A DNA stretch of 17,269 nt from RPQK01 sp041946865. Lineage in GTDB: Bacteria > Acidobacteriota > UBA6911 > RPQK01. The notes under the pieces were generated by a model that saw only the letters and a program-made list of their open reading frames with translations, did no database searches and had not been told where the DNA came from. A program made the translations under genes and the position numbers. The DNA lies in NCBI GenBank assembly GCA_041946865.1, contig JBHGBF010000105.1:1-17269 (forward strand). The letters are read 5' to 3'. Of the stretch, positions 8,629 through 16,961 are shown one piece after another; position 1 is the stretch's first letter; each line of letters opens with the position of its first letter.

Positions 8629-8809
8629 TAGCTCCAGCACCTTGGTCCTGATTTCGCTCCGCCGGTGTCGCAACCGCACAGTCCTGGACTAAGGCACAGA
8701 CTGCGCCTGCGACAACATGGATCACCCTTTCGTCCGCTTCGGTAATCTGGAGATCGGAAAGAGCCGAGCCAAGACGTCCCACCAATGCCTCGTACTGCTC
8801 TTCTCGCAT
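8606..8809 (-). CDS. Small helical protein of unknown function (67 aa)
   Basis: An ATG-started frame lying 5 nt after the stop of the GT4 gene at 8815-9852 and running into the PIG-V-like gene. Residues 1-43 look like two amphipathic helices; the tail from about 46 is rich in Q, N and A. Residues 25-40 (AxExVIHxxA...L) match the other tiny ORF of this cluster at 12203-12343: A25, E27, V29, I30, H31, A34 and L40 are identical and others are similar. That relationship, plus its tight position between genes on the same strand, is why I call it real. The longer open frame reaching back to 8875 would overlap the GT gene and is not supported. No recognised family; ribosome site weak. A role as accessory or regulator of the adjacent glycosyltransferase is only a guess. 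Confidence 0.65.
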   Translation of the reverse strand: MREEQYEALVGRLGSALSDLQITEADERVIHVVAGAVCALVQDCAVATPAERNQDQGAGANEQSVDR

Positions 8810-8814
8810 CGCTT

Positions 8815-9852
8815 CTACTCGAAGTGCGCCTCCAAACGCTCGATACATCGGTCCCAGCCGATCTCTCTGGCCCACTTCTCTGCCCTTCTGCCCATCGACT
8901 CGACGCTCGCCTCATCCCGGGCCAGTTGCCTGGCGCGCTGACCGAGTTCGGTCGGCGAAGGAGGGCATATGATACCAGTCTCTTTATCTTTGACAAGCTC
9001 CAGAATTCCGCCGGAATCGGAAGTAGTGAGGACGGGCTTGCGGGCCATGAACGCTTCGAGCGGAACCAGTCCGTAGTCCTCGTCCAAGGGAGTGTAAATG
9101 ACTGCCCTTGCGTCTGCGTAGAGACGCAGGATCTTTTCAGTGGGTACATAGCCCAGGAACTCGACGTTATTCAAGCACCAACGTCCCGCCAGTGCCTTGA
9201 GCGGTTCATACTCTTCGCCGCCGCCGGCAAGGACAAACCGCACCTCAGGAGCCTGCCTGGCTGTTTCCAACACCAGGCGAACTCGTTTATTGGCAGAAAA
9301 GCGGCCCACATAGAGCAGATAGTCGCCATATTGTCGGTGGTAGAAACCATCGAGAACCGGCGGCCCGTACAAAACTTCGCTTTGTATTTTATTGTTCGTG
9401 AGAAGACGGTTCGCCACGTTTTTCGAAAGTGAGAAAATCTTCTTGTGTTCCGGGATTAAGGCGGTGTCCATCCGCTGAATCAGATTCCGGTAATAGTGGC
9501 TCTCGGGGTCGTCGCGAAAGTGCGTGCAATCCGTATCGAACAGCTCATAGGCGCCACGGAACTGGTGAAACAGCCACAAAATCTTCCGCGGGTGCTTGAC
9601 CAGGTAAGCGGGGAACTTGGTTGTAATGACGACGTCCACGTCCCGGCCCAGGATGTCTTGAATTTTCAACATCCGCCAGGTCAGGGCATTGATCACCATC
9701 TCGACTTTAGGAGTGTGGGCCACAGGGACCTGGAGAAGGTCGACTTCATGTCCCCGCTTTCGAAGTTCTTCGATCAGCTTGTCAACCAGGTACTCCGCCC
9801 CGCCACGTGTGAAAGGAGTCTGAGGGGTGCAGATCGCGATTCGTTTCTTCAC
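8815..9852 (-). CDS. GT4-family glycosyltransferase
   Basis: 345 residues, GT-B fold. The N-terminal loop QTPFTRGGAE (11-20) is shared with the GT4 at 12336-13382 (VPFTKGGAE) and with domain 1 of the fusion at 9849-12206 (VPFTFGGAE). WLFHQFRGAYELFD (93-106) parallels WLQHQHRAVYELFG in the 12336 enzyme, so these are close paralogues. LLYVGRFSANKR at 179-190 opens the donor domain; the catalytic EX7E pair is E258 and E266 in DEDYGLVPLEAF. Its GTG start overlaps the stop of the fusion gene (GTGA), so translation is probably coupled. It is followed by the 67-residue small ORF. Cytoplasmic, probably membrane-peripheral; donor and acceptor unknown. Confidence 0.93.
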   Translation of the reverse strand: MKKRIAICTPQTPFTRGGAEYLVDKLIEELRKRGHEVDLLQVPVAHTPKVEMVINALTWRMLKIQDILGRDVDVVITTKFPAYLVKHPRKILWLFHQFRGAYELFDTDCTHFRDDPESHYYRNLIQRMDTALIPEHKKIFSLSKNVANRLLTNNKIQSEVLYGPPVLDGFYHRQYGDYLLYVGRFSANKRVRLVLETARQAPEVRFVLAGGGEEYEPLKALAGRWCLNNVEFLGYVPTEKILRLYADARAVIYTPLDEDYGLVPLEAFMARKPVLTTSDSGGILELVKDKETGIICPPSPTELGQRARQLARDEASVESMGRRAEKWAREIGWDRCIERLEAHFE

Positions 9853-12206
9853 AGCTCAATCATCCGGCGCCAGGCAAGTTCAGCCAAGAGTCTTCGGGCG
9901 ATTGGCCCCCACCCGTAGTGAGTCCCGACCCATTCGCTGCCCTCCTTCAGAGAAGCAATGCAGGGGCGTGTGGCGATCATCCTCTCCAGAACGGCAGGGA
10001 AGTCGCTGAGATCAGCCATTTTGGCGAACCTTCGTAACGGATCCAAGCCTCGCAAACCAACCGGGGTCGACAAAGTGGGAATTCCAAATCGCACGTACTC
10101 GATTGTCTTCAAGTTAGTCCCGCTTCCCTGGGTCACAGGATTGAGGGCAACATCGGCAAGCTGGCAAAATAGCTTCTTCTCTGACTCCGAGACTTCGCCT
10201 GTGAGGAAAACGTTGCCCGTCCGCTTCACTCCTGGAAAATGGTGCGCGACACTTCCCAGCACGAACGTGACCCAAGGCCGCTCGTTGAGCTCCTGGACAA
10301 CCCATTCAACAGCCGAGTTGTTAGGTGGGTGGTGGCTGCCCACAAATAGTAAGACGGGAGCCGGAATCCCGAAACGACGCTTAAGCTCCCTAACTTGTTC
10401 AGCCGCCCGAAACCGAATAGACTCCGCGTCCACGCCGTTGGGCACGATCACGGTCTTTACGGTCGCCAACTCGTAAAGCTCATGGGCCGCGTTCCGGTCT
10501 TCCTCGGAAGAAAACCACACCAGGTTGCTCAGCCTGCAGGCAGCTTCCTCGACTTCCCGCACCGTGTCGATCCACTGCCGGTTCTCCGGCCCCAGATAGG
10601 CGGACTTGAGCAGCAACTCGAGGTTGTGGGCATCATAGATCAGCGTCTTCCCCGTGAATTCGGCCAGAATAGGGAACAGGTACGGGTGTTCCGAAACCAG
10701 GATGTCAGCCTGGCCCGCGGATTTCAGGGCGTATTCATAGAAGGCCCGAGACCGCCGGTAGTGGTTTGCAGCGAAAATGTCGTAAAGGGTTCTACCGCAT
10801 CGCGACTCGAGCGCGCGCACTTCTCGAACGGATCGATCATCCATTACGAAGGAGCGCAAACGGAAGCTCGGAGTAACCTGTATGTTCTGAGTCGCAAAGT
10901 AGTTGTCTGTCAGTGAGACAACTTCTACATCAAAGTGAGAGGCCAGTTCCCGGTAGAGAAAGAACACGCGGTTTTGCCCGCCATTTCGCGGCGGGCAGAT
11001 CGGGTACGTGGAAAACACCACCATCCGAGGCTTACGTTGCACGCGAGTGTTTCGGGGAATCCGATCGTGGAGCAATTGACCGATCGCGCTTCGCCAGTTT
11101 ACCTCGCTCACGCTTTGGAGCGCGCCCCTACCCAATTCGGCACTCCGGTTCAGATCCTGTGAAAGCCAGTCGATTTTTTCCGCGATTGCTCCTGCTTCGG
11201 CCGGAACCGTGAATCCGTTGATTCCGTCCTGAACAAACTCGGTTGGCCCCCCGCTGTCCTCGCAGGTAATCACGGGCTTCCCGCTCATCATCGCCTCGAG
11301 TACAATCAGCCCGAAATCCTCGGCCTCAGGAATGAAGATGACAGCAATCGCTCCCGAGTAAAGTGCCCTCAGGGCATCGTTACTGACGAATCCCAGGAAT
11401 TCAATCCTCGCGTCGTCTCCCGCTAGCGCCATGAGGTGCTGTTTTTCGGGGCCTTCTCCCGCAATCAACAGCCGATACGGCGATGAGCTCTGCTTGAAGG
11501 CTTCGATTACGAGGTGGAGACGCTTCGGGCGATCCAGCCGACTCGCGGTGAAAAAGTACTGCGGCTCACCGGTCGAGAAACCTTCCGGATACGGAGGATG
11601 GTAGACAACTTCAACAGGAACGCCGGGAGGGAAATACCCCGGACGGCGAGCCACAGTCTTTGAAATAGCAAAAAACCTGCGAATCCTTTCCGGGGCAAGT
11701 GCCCAATCATCGAGGCTGTGGATGATCGTCCGGATAAAAGGCCCTGGAAAGCTGCAAACATCGGCCAGGTCCGTGCCCCCCGCCTGCCTCATCTCCTCCA
11801 GCGCCGCGAAAAGCAAGTTCGGGAAATCCGCACCTTTTGGTCTCGAGAGCAGTTCGACCACCGCTCTTGCCTCGCGCGTACTCCGGTCAAATTCCAAAAG
11901 CCCCGAATACGTATCGTACAGGCCTCGAAGACGATGTGGAATATACGCCGAATGGTCACGGTGCTGGACCATCCAGGCGGGATACTTGGTGGAGATGATG
12001 CGGTCGAAATGATCAAGGTTCAGCCGGTAGAAACTACGGTACGTCTCAATCAGGTCCCAGAAGGACAGTTCACGGGACGGGACTTTGATGATCTCGACTT
12101 CGTGAGGGGTCCAGCGAAGTATGGCACTGGAAATCCCCAAAAGGACGCTTTCAGCGCCGCCAAAAGTGAAAGGGACGGGACTTGGTCCAACGACAGCGAT
12201 CTTCAT
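9849..12206 (-). CDS. Tandem GT4-GT4 glycosyltransferase fusion
   Basis: 785 residues carrying two complete GT-B units. Unit 1 (about 1-388) has VPFTFGGAE at 11-19, TASRLDRPKR at 220-229 and a retaining EX7E pair E296/E304 in AEDFGLIVLEAM; compared with its single-domain paralogues it has an extra ~50 residues near 105-165. Unit 2 (about 393-785) starts with VVFSTYPICPPRNGGQNRV (396-414), has LIYDAHNLE (522-530), LLFVGSHHPPNN (619-630) and QGSGTNLKTIEYVRFGIP (693-710). In unit 2 the first Glu of EX7E is replaced by S695 while E703 is kept, as in many GT4 members of the GSG.(N/R)LK.(L/I)E type. The enzyme may add two consecutive sugars. ATG 12206 overlaps the stop of the small ORF upstream (ATGA); its stop overlaps the next GTG. 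Confidence 0.93.
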   Translation of the reverse strand: MKIAVVGPSPVPFTFGGAESVLLGISSAILRWTPHEVEIIKVPSRELSFWDLIETYRSFYRLNLDHFDRIISTKYPAWMVQHRDHSAYIPHRLRGLYDTYSGLLEFDRSTREARAVVELLSRPKGADFPNLLFAALEEMRQAGGTDLADVCSFPGPFIRTIIHSLDDWALAPERIRRFFAISKTVARRPGYFPPGVPVEVVYHPPYPEGFSTGEPQYFFTASRLDRPKRLHLVIEAFKQSSSPYRLLIAGEGPEKQHLMALAGDDARIEFLGFVSNDALRALYSGAIAVIFIPEAEDFGLIVLEAMMSGKPVITCEDSGGPTEFVQDGINGFTVPAEAGAIAEKIDWLSQDLNRSAELGRGALQSVSEVNWRSAIGQLLHDRIPRNTRVQRKPRMVVFSTYPICPPRNGGQNRVFFLYRELASHFDVEVVSLTDNYFATQNIQVTPSFRLRSFVMDDRSVREVRALESRCGRTLYDIFAANHYRRSRAFYEYALKSAGQADILVSEHPYLFPILAEFTGKTLIYDAHNLELLLKSAYLGPENRQWIDTVREVEEAACRLSNLVWFSSEEDRNAAHELYELATVKTVIVPNGVDAESIRFRAAEQVRELKRRFGIPAPVLLFVGSHHPPNNSAVEWVVQELNERPWVTFVLGSVAHHFPGVKRTGNVFLTGEVSESEKKLFCQLADVALNPVTQGSGTNLKTIEYVRFGIPTLSTPVGLRGLDPLRRFAKMADLSDFPAVLERMIATRPCIASLKEGSEWVGTHYGWGPIARRLLAELAWRRMIEL

Positions 12207-12343
12207 CTCATCAGTGAAAGCAGCCGGACGGCCAAAGCATGGATAACCTTCTCGCGAGCCACATCTCCGAGCTCAAGTTGCCCAATCAGTTTCGCCTGTT
12301 GCCGAATCACGATTTCCCAAGCACCCCAATCATCGCTATACAT
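12203..12343 (-). CDS. Small helical protein of unknown function (46 aa)
   Basis: A 46-residue frame beginning MYSDDWGAWEIV and ending LLSLMR. It starts 8 nt inside the 3' end of the GT4 gene at 12336-13382, and its TGA overlaps the ATG of the fusion gene (ATGA). It therefore bridges two genes that otherwise have a 129-nt gap. Its C-terminal half (LELGDVAREKVIHALAV, about 23-39) aligns with residues 20-37 of the 67-residue small ORF at 8606-8809 around a shared VIH and A.E. No upstream in-frame start is possible because a TGA lies three codons before the ATG. The ribosome site is weak, so translational coupling is likely. No known domain; probably a paired amphipathic helix. Confidence 0.62.
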   Translation of the reverse strand: MYSDDWGAWEIVIRQQAKLIGQLELGDVAREKVIHALAVRLLSLMR

Positions 12344-13382
12344 ATCGTGTCAGTCTTTCGACGATCGTCTCCCACGGCAAAGCCAGCTGTTCGACCTTCG
12401 ACCGGGCGGCGCGCCCCATTTCCCGCGCCTCTTGTCGGCGATTATAGAGACGGTCCAGAGCCGAGGCAACCTGTGAGGCGTCACGAACCACGAATCCCGT
12501 GCGACCGTCTTCGACGAACTCCAGCGGCCCTCCCGAATCCTGCAACGTGATCACCGGTTTTTCAGCCTGAAACGCTTCCATGGTCACGAAGCCGAGATCT
12601 TCGTCCTTGGGCGGATAAACAACCGCGAGACAACGCTCGTAAAGATCTCGTACCTCCTCTTCTCTGACATATCCTCTCAACTCCACACGGCCGTCAACAC
12701 CAAGACGCTTGATCCTTTCGCGCAAAAGCGGTTCCATCCCCCCAGTGCCCGTCAACACACACCTCAACGGTGACTGCACCAAGCTCATGGCGTCAATCAA
12801 TACGTCCGGCCTTTTGTTGGCCTCGAGCCGTGACGGCAGAAAGACAAAATCTTCCTGCTCACGAAATCGCAGGCCTTGCATTGGCGCTGGGGGGCGGAGA
12901 ACCTCCGCCTTCAGGCCGTTGTTGCGTAAGAGCCGTTCCGCGACGTTTCTTGAGGTGGCGAAGATCGCTTTGCATTCGGCTAGGCATCGATTATCAATCC
13001 GATGAATACTGGCTCGGATGTCTTCATCCAGAGGCAGACCAGGGGCGAAGTCGCTGTACGCCGGATCACCAAACAACTCGTACACCGCCCGGTGTTGATG
13101 TTGCAGCCATACGACCTTGTTGTTGAAGGAGATACAGTAGGTCGGAAAGCGAGTGGTAATAGCCAGGTCGGCGTAACCGGCAAGCGGTAAAGATCGCCAG
13201 GTAAGGGCACTTTCAAGCAATCCCGTCTTCGACGACCAGCTAAACGGGACTTCCACGCGTTCGACCCGAAAGCCCGCCGAAACCAGTGCTGCTTCAAGCC
13301 CGTCCCAAAGCGCCTCCGCCCCTCCTTTAGTGAACGGAACTTGAATATCACACAGCAGGATTCGTTTGCCTTGATTAGACAT
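12336..13382 (-). CDS. GT4-family glycosyltransferase
   Basis: 348 residues, GT-B fold. N-terminal loop VPFTKGGAE at 15-23; VWLQHQHRAVYELFG at 91-105; FLPSRLEANKRPD at 181-193 opens the donor domain; EX7E is E261 and E269 in DEDLGFVTMEAF; then DSGGPLEFVEDGRTGF (282-297). These features are shared with the GT4 at 8815-9852 and with unit 1 of the fusion, which suggests tandem duplication. The ATG overlaps the methyltransferase stop by one base (TAATG), a classic coupled junction. It is followed by the 46-residue ORF. Substrate not predictable; members often add hexoses to lipid-linked glycans. Confidence 0.93.
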   Translation of the reverse strand: MSNQGKRILLCDIQVPFTKGGAEALWDGLEAALVSAGFRVERVEVPFSWSSKTGLLESALTWRSLPLAGYADLAITTRFPTYCISFNNKVVWLQHQHRAVYELFGDPAYSDFAPGLPLDEDIRASIHRIDNRCLAECKAIFATSRNVAERLLRNNGLKAEVLRPPAPMQGLRFREQEDFVFLPSRLEANKRPDVLIDAMSLVQSPLRCVLTGTGGMEPLLRERIKRLGVDGRVELRGYVREEEVRDLYERCLAVVYPPKDEDLGFVTMEAFQAEKPVITLQDSGGPLEFVEDGRTGFVVRDASQVASALDRLYNRRQEAREMGRAARSKVEQLALPWETIVERLTRYV

Positions 13383-14509
13383 TATTCAGTCGGAGGCTTG
13401 CGCGCGATCAGAGCATAGTCCTGGAAGCCGTAGAGAAGTTGGTTCAGCTTCCTGAGGTCCGCCTGCTTTAAAACTGCCGTGTCTCTCCCACCAAGCAGGT
13501 CCTTTTCAGGGACTGGAGAGAGCCAAATGAGCCGCGTCGCGTACCCGAATCGCTCGAACAAGAAAGCAAGGGTCTCGGGGTGCAGCTTAGTCTTATGGGT
13601 CGGGTCCCTGTAGAAGTTGTTGCACGAGGCCAGAACGCTGGTGGGGTTAATCGTTTCCATCACAAACACTCCACCCGGATTTAACCTCTTGTGAGCTAGC
13701 TCCAGGAAGACTCCCAGGTATCTACTATCCCAGTGCTCAAGTACCTGCAAGGCGACGATCGCGCCAAAGGTCTGCGTCGTGGCCGTCAAGAATGCCAAGG
13801 CGTCCTCGTGAAAAACGTTCAAGTTTCGTTGCCGGCAGGCGCTCACCATGGAGGCGTTCGTCTCCAGCCCAAACGCCTCATACCCGGCCTGTACGCAAGC
13901 CTCGAGGAATGCGCCCGACCCGGCGCCTATTTCCAGAATCGGGCCGCGATCCTTCGGAATCGACTGCAGGTACTGTGCATAGGGCTCCGTCCTGGCACCG
14001 CCCCTGAATCGCTCTTGCAGAACTCCATACTCTGCGTCGGACAGCCAGCTCGCAGCCGGCAAGAGATGCGCTGCCTCGGCCTGGCTGACGATCCGCTCAA
14101 ACTGCTCCAGCAGCTCCACGACTCGTCCCGCCGACATCTGGAGCTTTTCGGTCTGCTCGCGCAACTGCCGGATGGTCTCCTGCTGCCGGCGGATGTCCTC
14201 CTGGAGGCTCTCTATCAGCCTGCTGACGGCGATGCCCACCGCTCGATTGAACTCGACTTGCTGAGAGGTGTGGAAAAAAATAAGCCGGCTGAGAAACATC
14301 TTAACGAGGCGGCGAGCTTTAGTGACGCTACGAGGCACACGGGAAGTGTCGTAATTCAAGTTAAGGAAGGCCTGGCTCTGCCGCAATTCCTGATCCCGGC
14401 TAAGCACGGAATCGACATCGCAACCAGACCGTTGCGGATGAGACGCCAGGTAGGAGCGGATTCGCGCCATTACCTCCTCAACGGTCAAATTCTCCAGATT
14501 CACCGGCAA
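13382..14509 (-). CDS. Coiled-coil SAM-dependent methyltransferase of polysaccharide locus
   Basis: 375 residues. Residues 1-25 form a short helix, 62-88 a basic RLV...Q..FN segment like that of the protein at 260-799, and 90-145 a Gln/Glu-rich coiled coil (QEDIRRQQETIRQLREQ at 103-119). The class I methyltransferase domain spans about 155-372: motif I EIGAGSGAF 193-201, acidic E216 at the end of strand 2, LQVLEHW 254-260, LNPGGVFVMET 276-286, and FYRDPTHKTKLHPETL 299-314, which is typical of O-antigen and capsule methyltransferases. It likely methylates a sugar, possibly at the chain end. The TTG start is preferred because GTGAGG lies 7 nt upstream; GTG 14503 is the alternative. The stop overlaps the next gene by one base (TAATG). 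Confidence 0.88.
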   Translation of the reverse strand: MPVNLENLTVEEVMARIRSYLASHPQRSGCDVDSVLSRDQELRQSQAFLNLNYDTSRVPRSVTKARRLVKMFLSRLIFFHTSQQVEFNRAVGIAVSRLIESLQEDIRRQQETIRQLREQTEKLQMSAGRVVELLEQFERIVSQAEAAHLLPAASWLSDAEYGVLQERFRGGARTEPYAQYLQSIPKDRGPILEIGAGSGAFLEACVQAGYEAFGLETNASMVSACRQRNLNVFHEDALAFLTATTQTFGAIVALQVLEHWDSRYLGVFLELAHKRLNPGGVFVMETINPTSVLASCNNFYRDPTHKTKLHPETLAFLFERFGYATRLIWLSPVPEKDLLGGRDTAVLKQADLRKLNQLLYGFQDYALIARKPPTE

Positions 14510-14542
14510 AGTGTAGCCTCACGAATTGGACTGTGCAAGTTG

Positions 14543-16945
14543 TCACGGAAGAACAGGAATAACAGCCGCCGACTGCATCTTGGGCTCAAGGGACAAAAGC
14601 CGAACATCCTGAACAGCCAGCGTGACCCAACGGGTATCCTGGTTGTGAAGGAAAACGCCGATCGGCTCGGGGGGATTTCCGGACTGGAGGATGCACGCAC
14701 TCCGTCCCGGCTTAATTCGAAGGTCAACATCGATCCTTTCTGTGACTGTGCAGATCGTTCGCTCGTGTATCAGGCGGTTTTCGGCCGTGTTAACCTGGAG
14801 TCGCAAGGGTAAACGAAGGGGTTTGACCGTCAACGTCAGTCTGCCGAGCCTCTCCTGTCCGGCAAAGTTGCACAGAATAATCTGGCCACCCTGGTGCATC
14901 CACCGCCAAAAGCCCTGTGACTGCCAGTCCTCAGGCTCTAGAAAAGAGGCGCCGGGCAGCGCAAATAGATCGTCCTTTCTCCAGACGTATTCGCTCACTG
15001 CCACGGCCAATTCGCGGTCGTCTTGCGTCCGGCTGTTGGGACTCGGGTTCCAGTGCGATTCCGACTGAAACACAAGATTCACATAGTCCTCGAAGACAGG
15101 CAAAGCAACGGGGTACCAGCGATGACTGACCATCCGAAGAGGCACGTGCAAGTCCCCCATTGTGATCCGTGAACAAAATCCCCCCTCGTCGACAGCCGGA
15201 TGGTCGGACCGGACCGAGAAACTGATGATGTTTCCCGCGCGCCGCACCCGATCCACAGCCGTCTGCTTCGTCCACCTGAACTTTCCGTCCGCCGTTTGCT
15301 CAAGCGAGTGGAGACCGTAGGAGAATCGGGGAGTAGGCGAGGCCAGGACTGAAATCAGCACTGCCAGCCAGCCCACCCCGATTAAGGTCAAGACCGGGAG
15401 CCAGACACGAGAACAATGGTGCGAAACCGGGTCTTTGTCCAAAGATCGAGTCAAGGCCAGGCTCACCCAGAAAAGGAAGCTCAGTTCGAAAACCAACAAA
15501 GGGTGGCTGCTCAGACATGTCAGAACCAGCCCCCCCCAGCCGAGGATCACGATTCGGGCAACCACCTTGTCTACTCCGGATCCCGACTCCCGTCGCTGTC
15601 GCCGGAAAAGCGCCGAGGCCGCAACAGCGCAGCAAGCAATGAAAAGAAAGGCGCCCGGCAGGCCAATCTCCGCCGAAAGCTGGAGGAAGTAGTTGTGGGC
15701 ATTCTCCCTCTCAAACCAGAACGCCTCCACAGGAATGCGCAATTCATCCCTGATCTCAGGAAACGTTCTGAAAAGCATCCCGGGACCCAGGCCGGTCCAC
15801 GGGTGTTGGCGCGTGGCTTCCGCCGCCACCTTCCACGCTACTCCTCGCGCCTCGTAGAAGCGGGCTACGAAGCTCGCCGGCTGAATCGAAGCCATGCGTT
15901 GCCGAAAGATCTGGTACCAATCCGCATCAAGAGACACCCCGGCAATTACGCCGCAAACTAGCAGCGTCAGGAGAAGGCCTATCGCCAGGCCTTTTAAATG
16001 GCGGCCGGACAGGGTCCAGGTGCGCCATTCGGACCCGAATCGTGACATCAGGAGGATCAGTCCAAGCCCCAACACCAGAGCACAGCTGATCATGCCTGTC
16101 AGAGAGACGGTCAAGGCAACGAGTATGATGCAAATGCTACATAGCACCGTACTCGCCAACCGCATCCACACCCCCGAAACACTCAGGGCCAGACCGAGAA
16201 AGAACCCTAGCATATACGTAAGCAGCGCTGCCATGCTGTTGCGGTCCGTCAGAATTCCGTTCAGCCCATGCCATTGGTCCAGGACAATGATTCGGGAATC
16301 CTTCATCCAGACTCCGACCAGACAATAGACAAGCATCAGTATGAAACTGATTCCGAGGCCACCTAACAGCAATGTCCTCTGGCGTGAATCAACAACAGAC
16401 CGAGATACTATCCAATAGAGCAGGCACGCCGATAGAAAGTCCCTGGCTGCCGCGAGCCAGATGAAGGGATCCAGACGATCATAGCCATGAGTGTCGGCGA
16501 TGCTGCACAAGATGAACGTCTTCAGGACGCCAAGGGGCAAAGAGTGCAGTTCAACAAGCTTGTGCGCAGAAGCAAGCAGCACGACACCCGCGAATCCCAT
16601 CACCGTCAAGTCCAACTGGGTCAGACCACAGACCGGTTTCCGTCGGATCTGGTCAATCACGAAAAGTACGGCCAGGCACAGCAGTAGTATCTGCGAGGAA
16701 GATGTGTCCGGGTGAAACCAGAAAAACGCCCCTGCAAAGAGCGCGAGAGCCCAAGAGAAGCGAACCAAGCCGGCAAGCACGACAGTGAACCCCAGCGGCA
16801 CGAGCAGGACCGGCCGTCCATCGTAATCCTGCAGGTAAACGCACAACCACAAAAGTGAAATGACAAGGATGGCCCCCCGAGCAAACCACCACCCGACGCT
16901 CGGTGAAGAAGCGTATTCCCTTCTTCCAATCCTCAATCGAAGCAT
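14543..16945 (-). CDS. Wzy_C/O-antigen ligase-like membrane protein with large C-terminal domain
   Basis: 800 residues. About 10-12 membrane segments lie between 20 and 535. The periplasmic loop and motif region includes ARFYEARGVAWKVA (361-374), HPWTGLGPGMLF (381-392) and ENAHNYFLQLSAEIGLPG (414-431); conserved Arg residues and H417 match the Wzy_C (O-antigen ligase/polymerase) family. After the last membrane segment (about 515-534), about 260 residues (540-800) form a soluble, probably beta-rich periplasmic domain that I do not recognise. The protein either polymerises lipid-linked repeat units or ligates glycan to an acceptor; sequence alone does not decide. It is the first gene of the minus-strand block, followed by 33 nt and the methyltransferase. 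The ATG at 16945 has only a weak GAG-type ribosome site. Confidence 0.87.
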   Translation of the reverse strand: MLRLRIGRREYASSPSVGWWFARGAILVISLLWLCVYLQDYDGRPVLLVPLGFTVVLAGLVRFSWALALFAGAFFWFHPDTSSSQILLLCLAVLFVIDQIRRKPVCGLTQLDLTVMGFAGVVLLASAHKLVELHSLPLGVLKTFILCSIADTHGYDRLDPFIWLAAARDFLSACLLYWIVSRSVVDSRQRTLLLGGLGISFILMLVYCLVGVWMKDSRIIVLDQWHGLNGILTDRNSMAALLTYMLGFFLGLALSVSGVWMRLASTVLCSICIILVALTVSLTGMISCALVLGLGLILLMSRFGSEWRTWTLSGRHLKGLAIGLLLTLLVCGVIAGVSLDADWYQIFRQRMASIQPASFVARFYEARGVAWKVAAEATRQHPWTGLGPGMLFRTFPEIRDELRIPVEAFWFERENAHNYFLQLSAEIGLPGAFLFIACCAVAASALFRRQRRESGSGVDKVVARIVILGWGGLVLTCLSSHPLLVFELSFLFWVSLALTRSLDKDPVSHHCSRVWLPVLTLIGVGWLAVLISVLASPTPRFSYGLHSLEQTADGKFRWTKQTAVDRVRRAGNIISFSVRSDHPAVDEGGFCSRITMGDLHVPLRMVSHRWYPVALPVFEDYVNLVFQSESHWNPSPNSRTQDDRELAVAVSEYVWRKDDLFALPGASFLEPEDWQSQGFWRWMHQGGQIILCNFAGQERLGRLTLTVKPLRLPLRLQVNTAENRLIHERTICTVTERIDVDLRIKPGRSACILQSGNPPEPIGVFLHNQDTRWVTLAVQDVRLLSLEPKMQSAAVIPVLP

Positions 16946-16961
16946 TGATTCTCGCCCGCAG

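Noticed and set aside
13733..14812. Long open frame on the plus strand (359 codons)
   Set aside because: It is antisense to the methyltransferase and the end of the Wzy_C gene; its translation is low-complexity and shows no domain.
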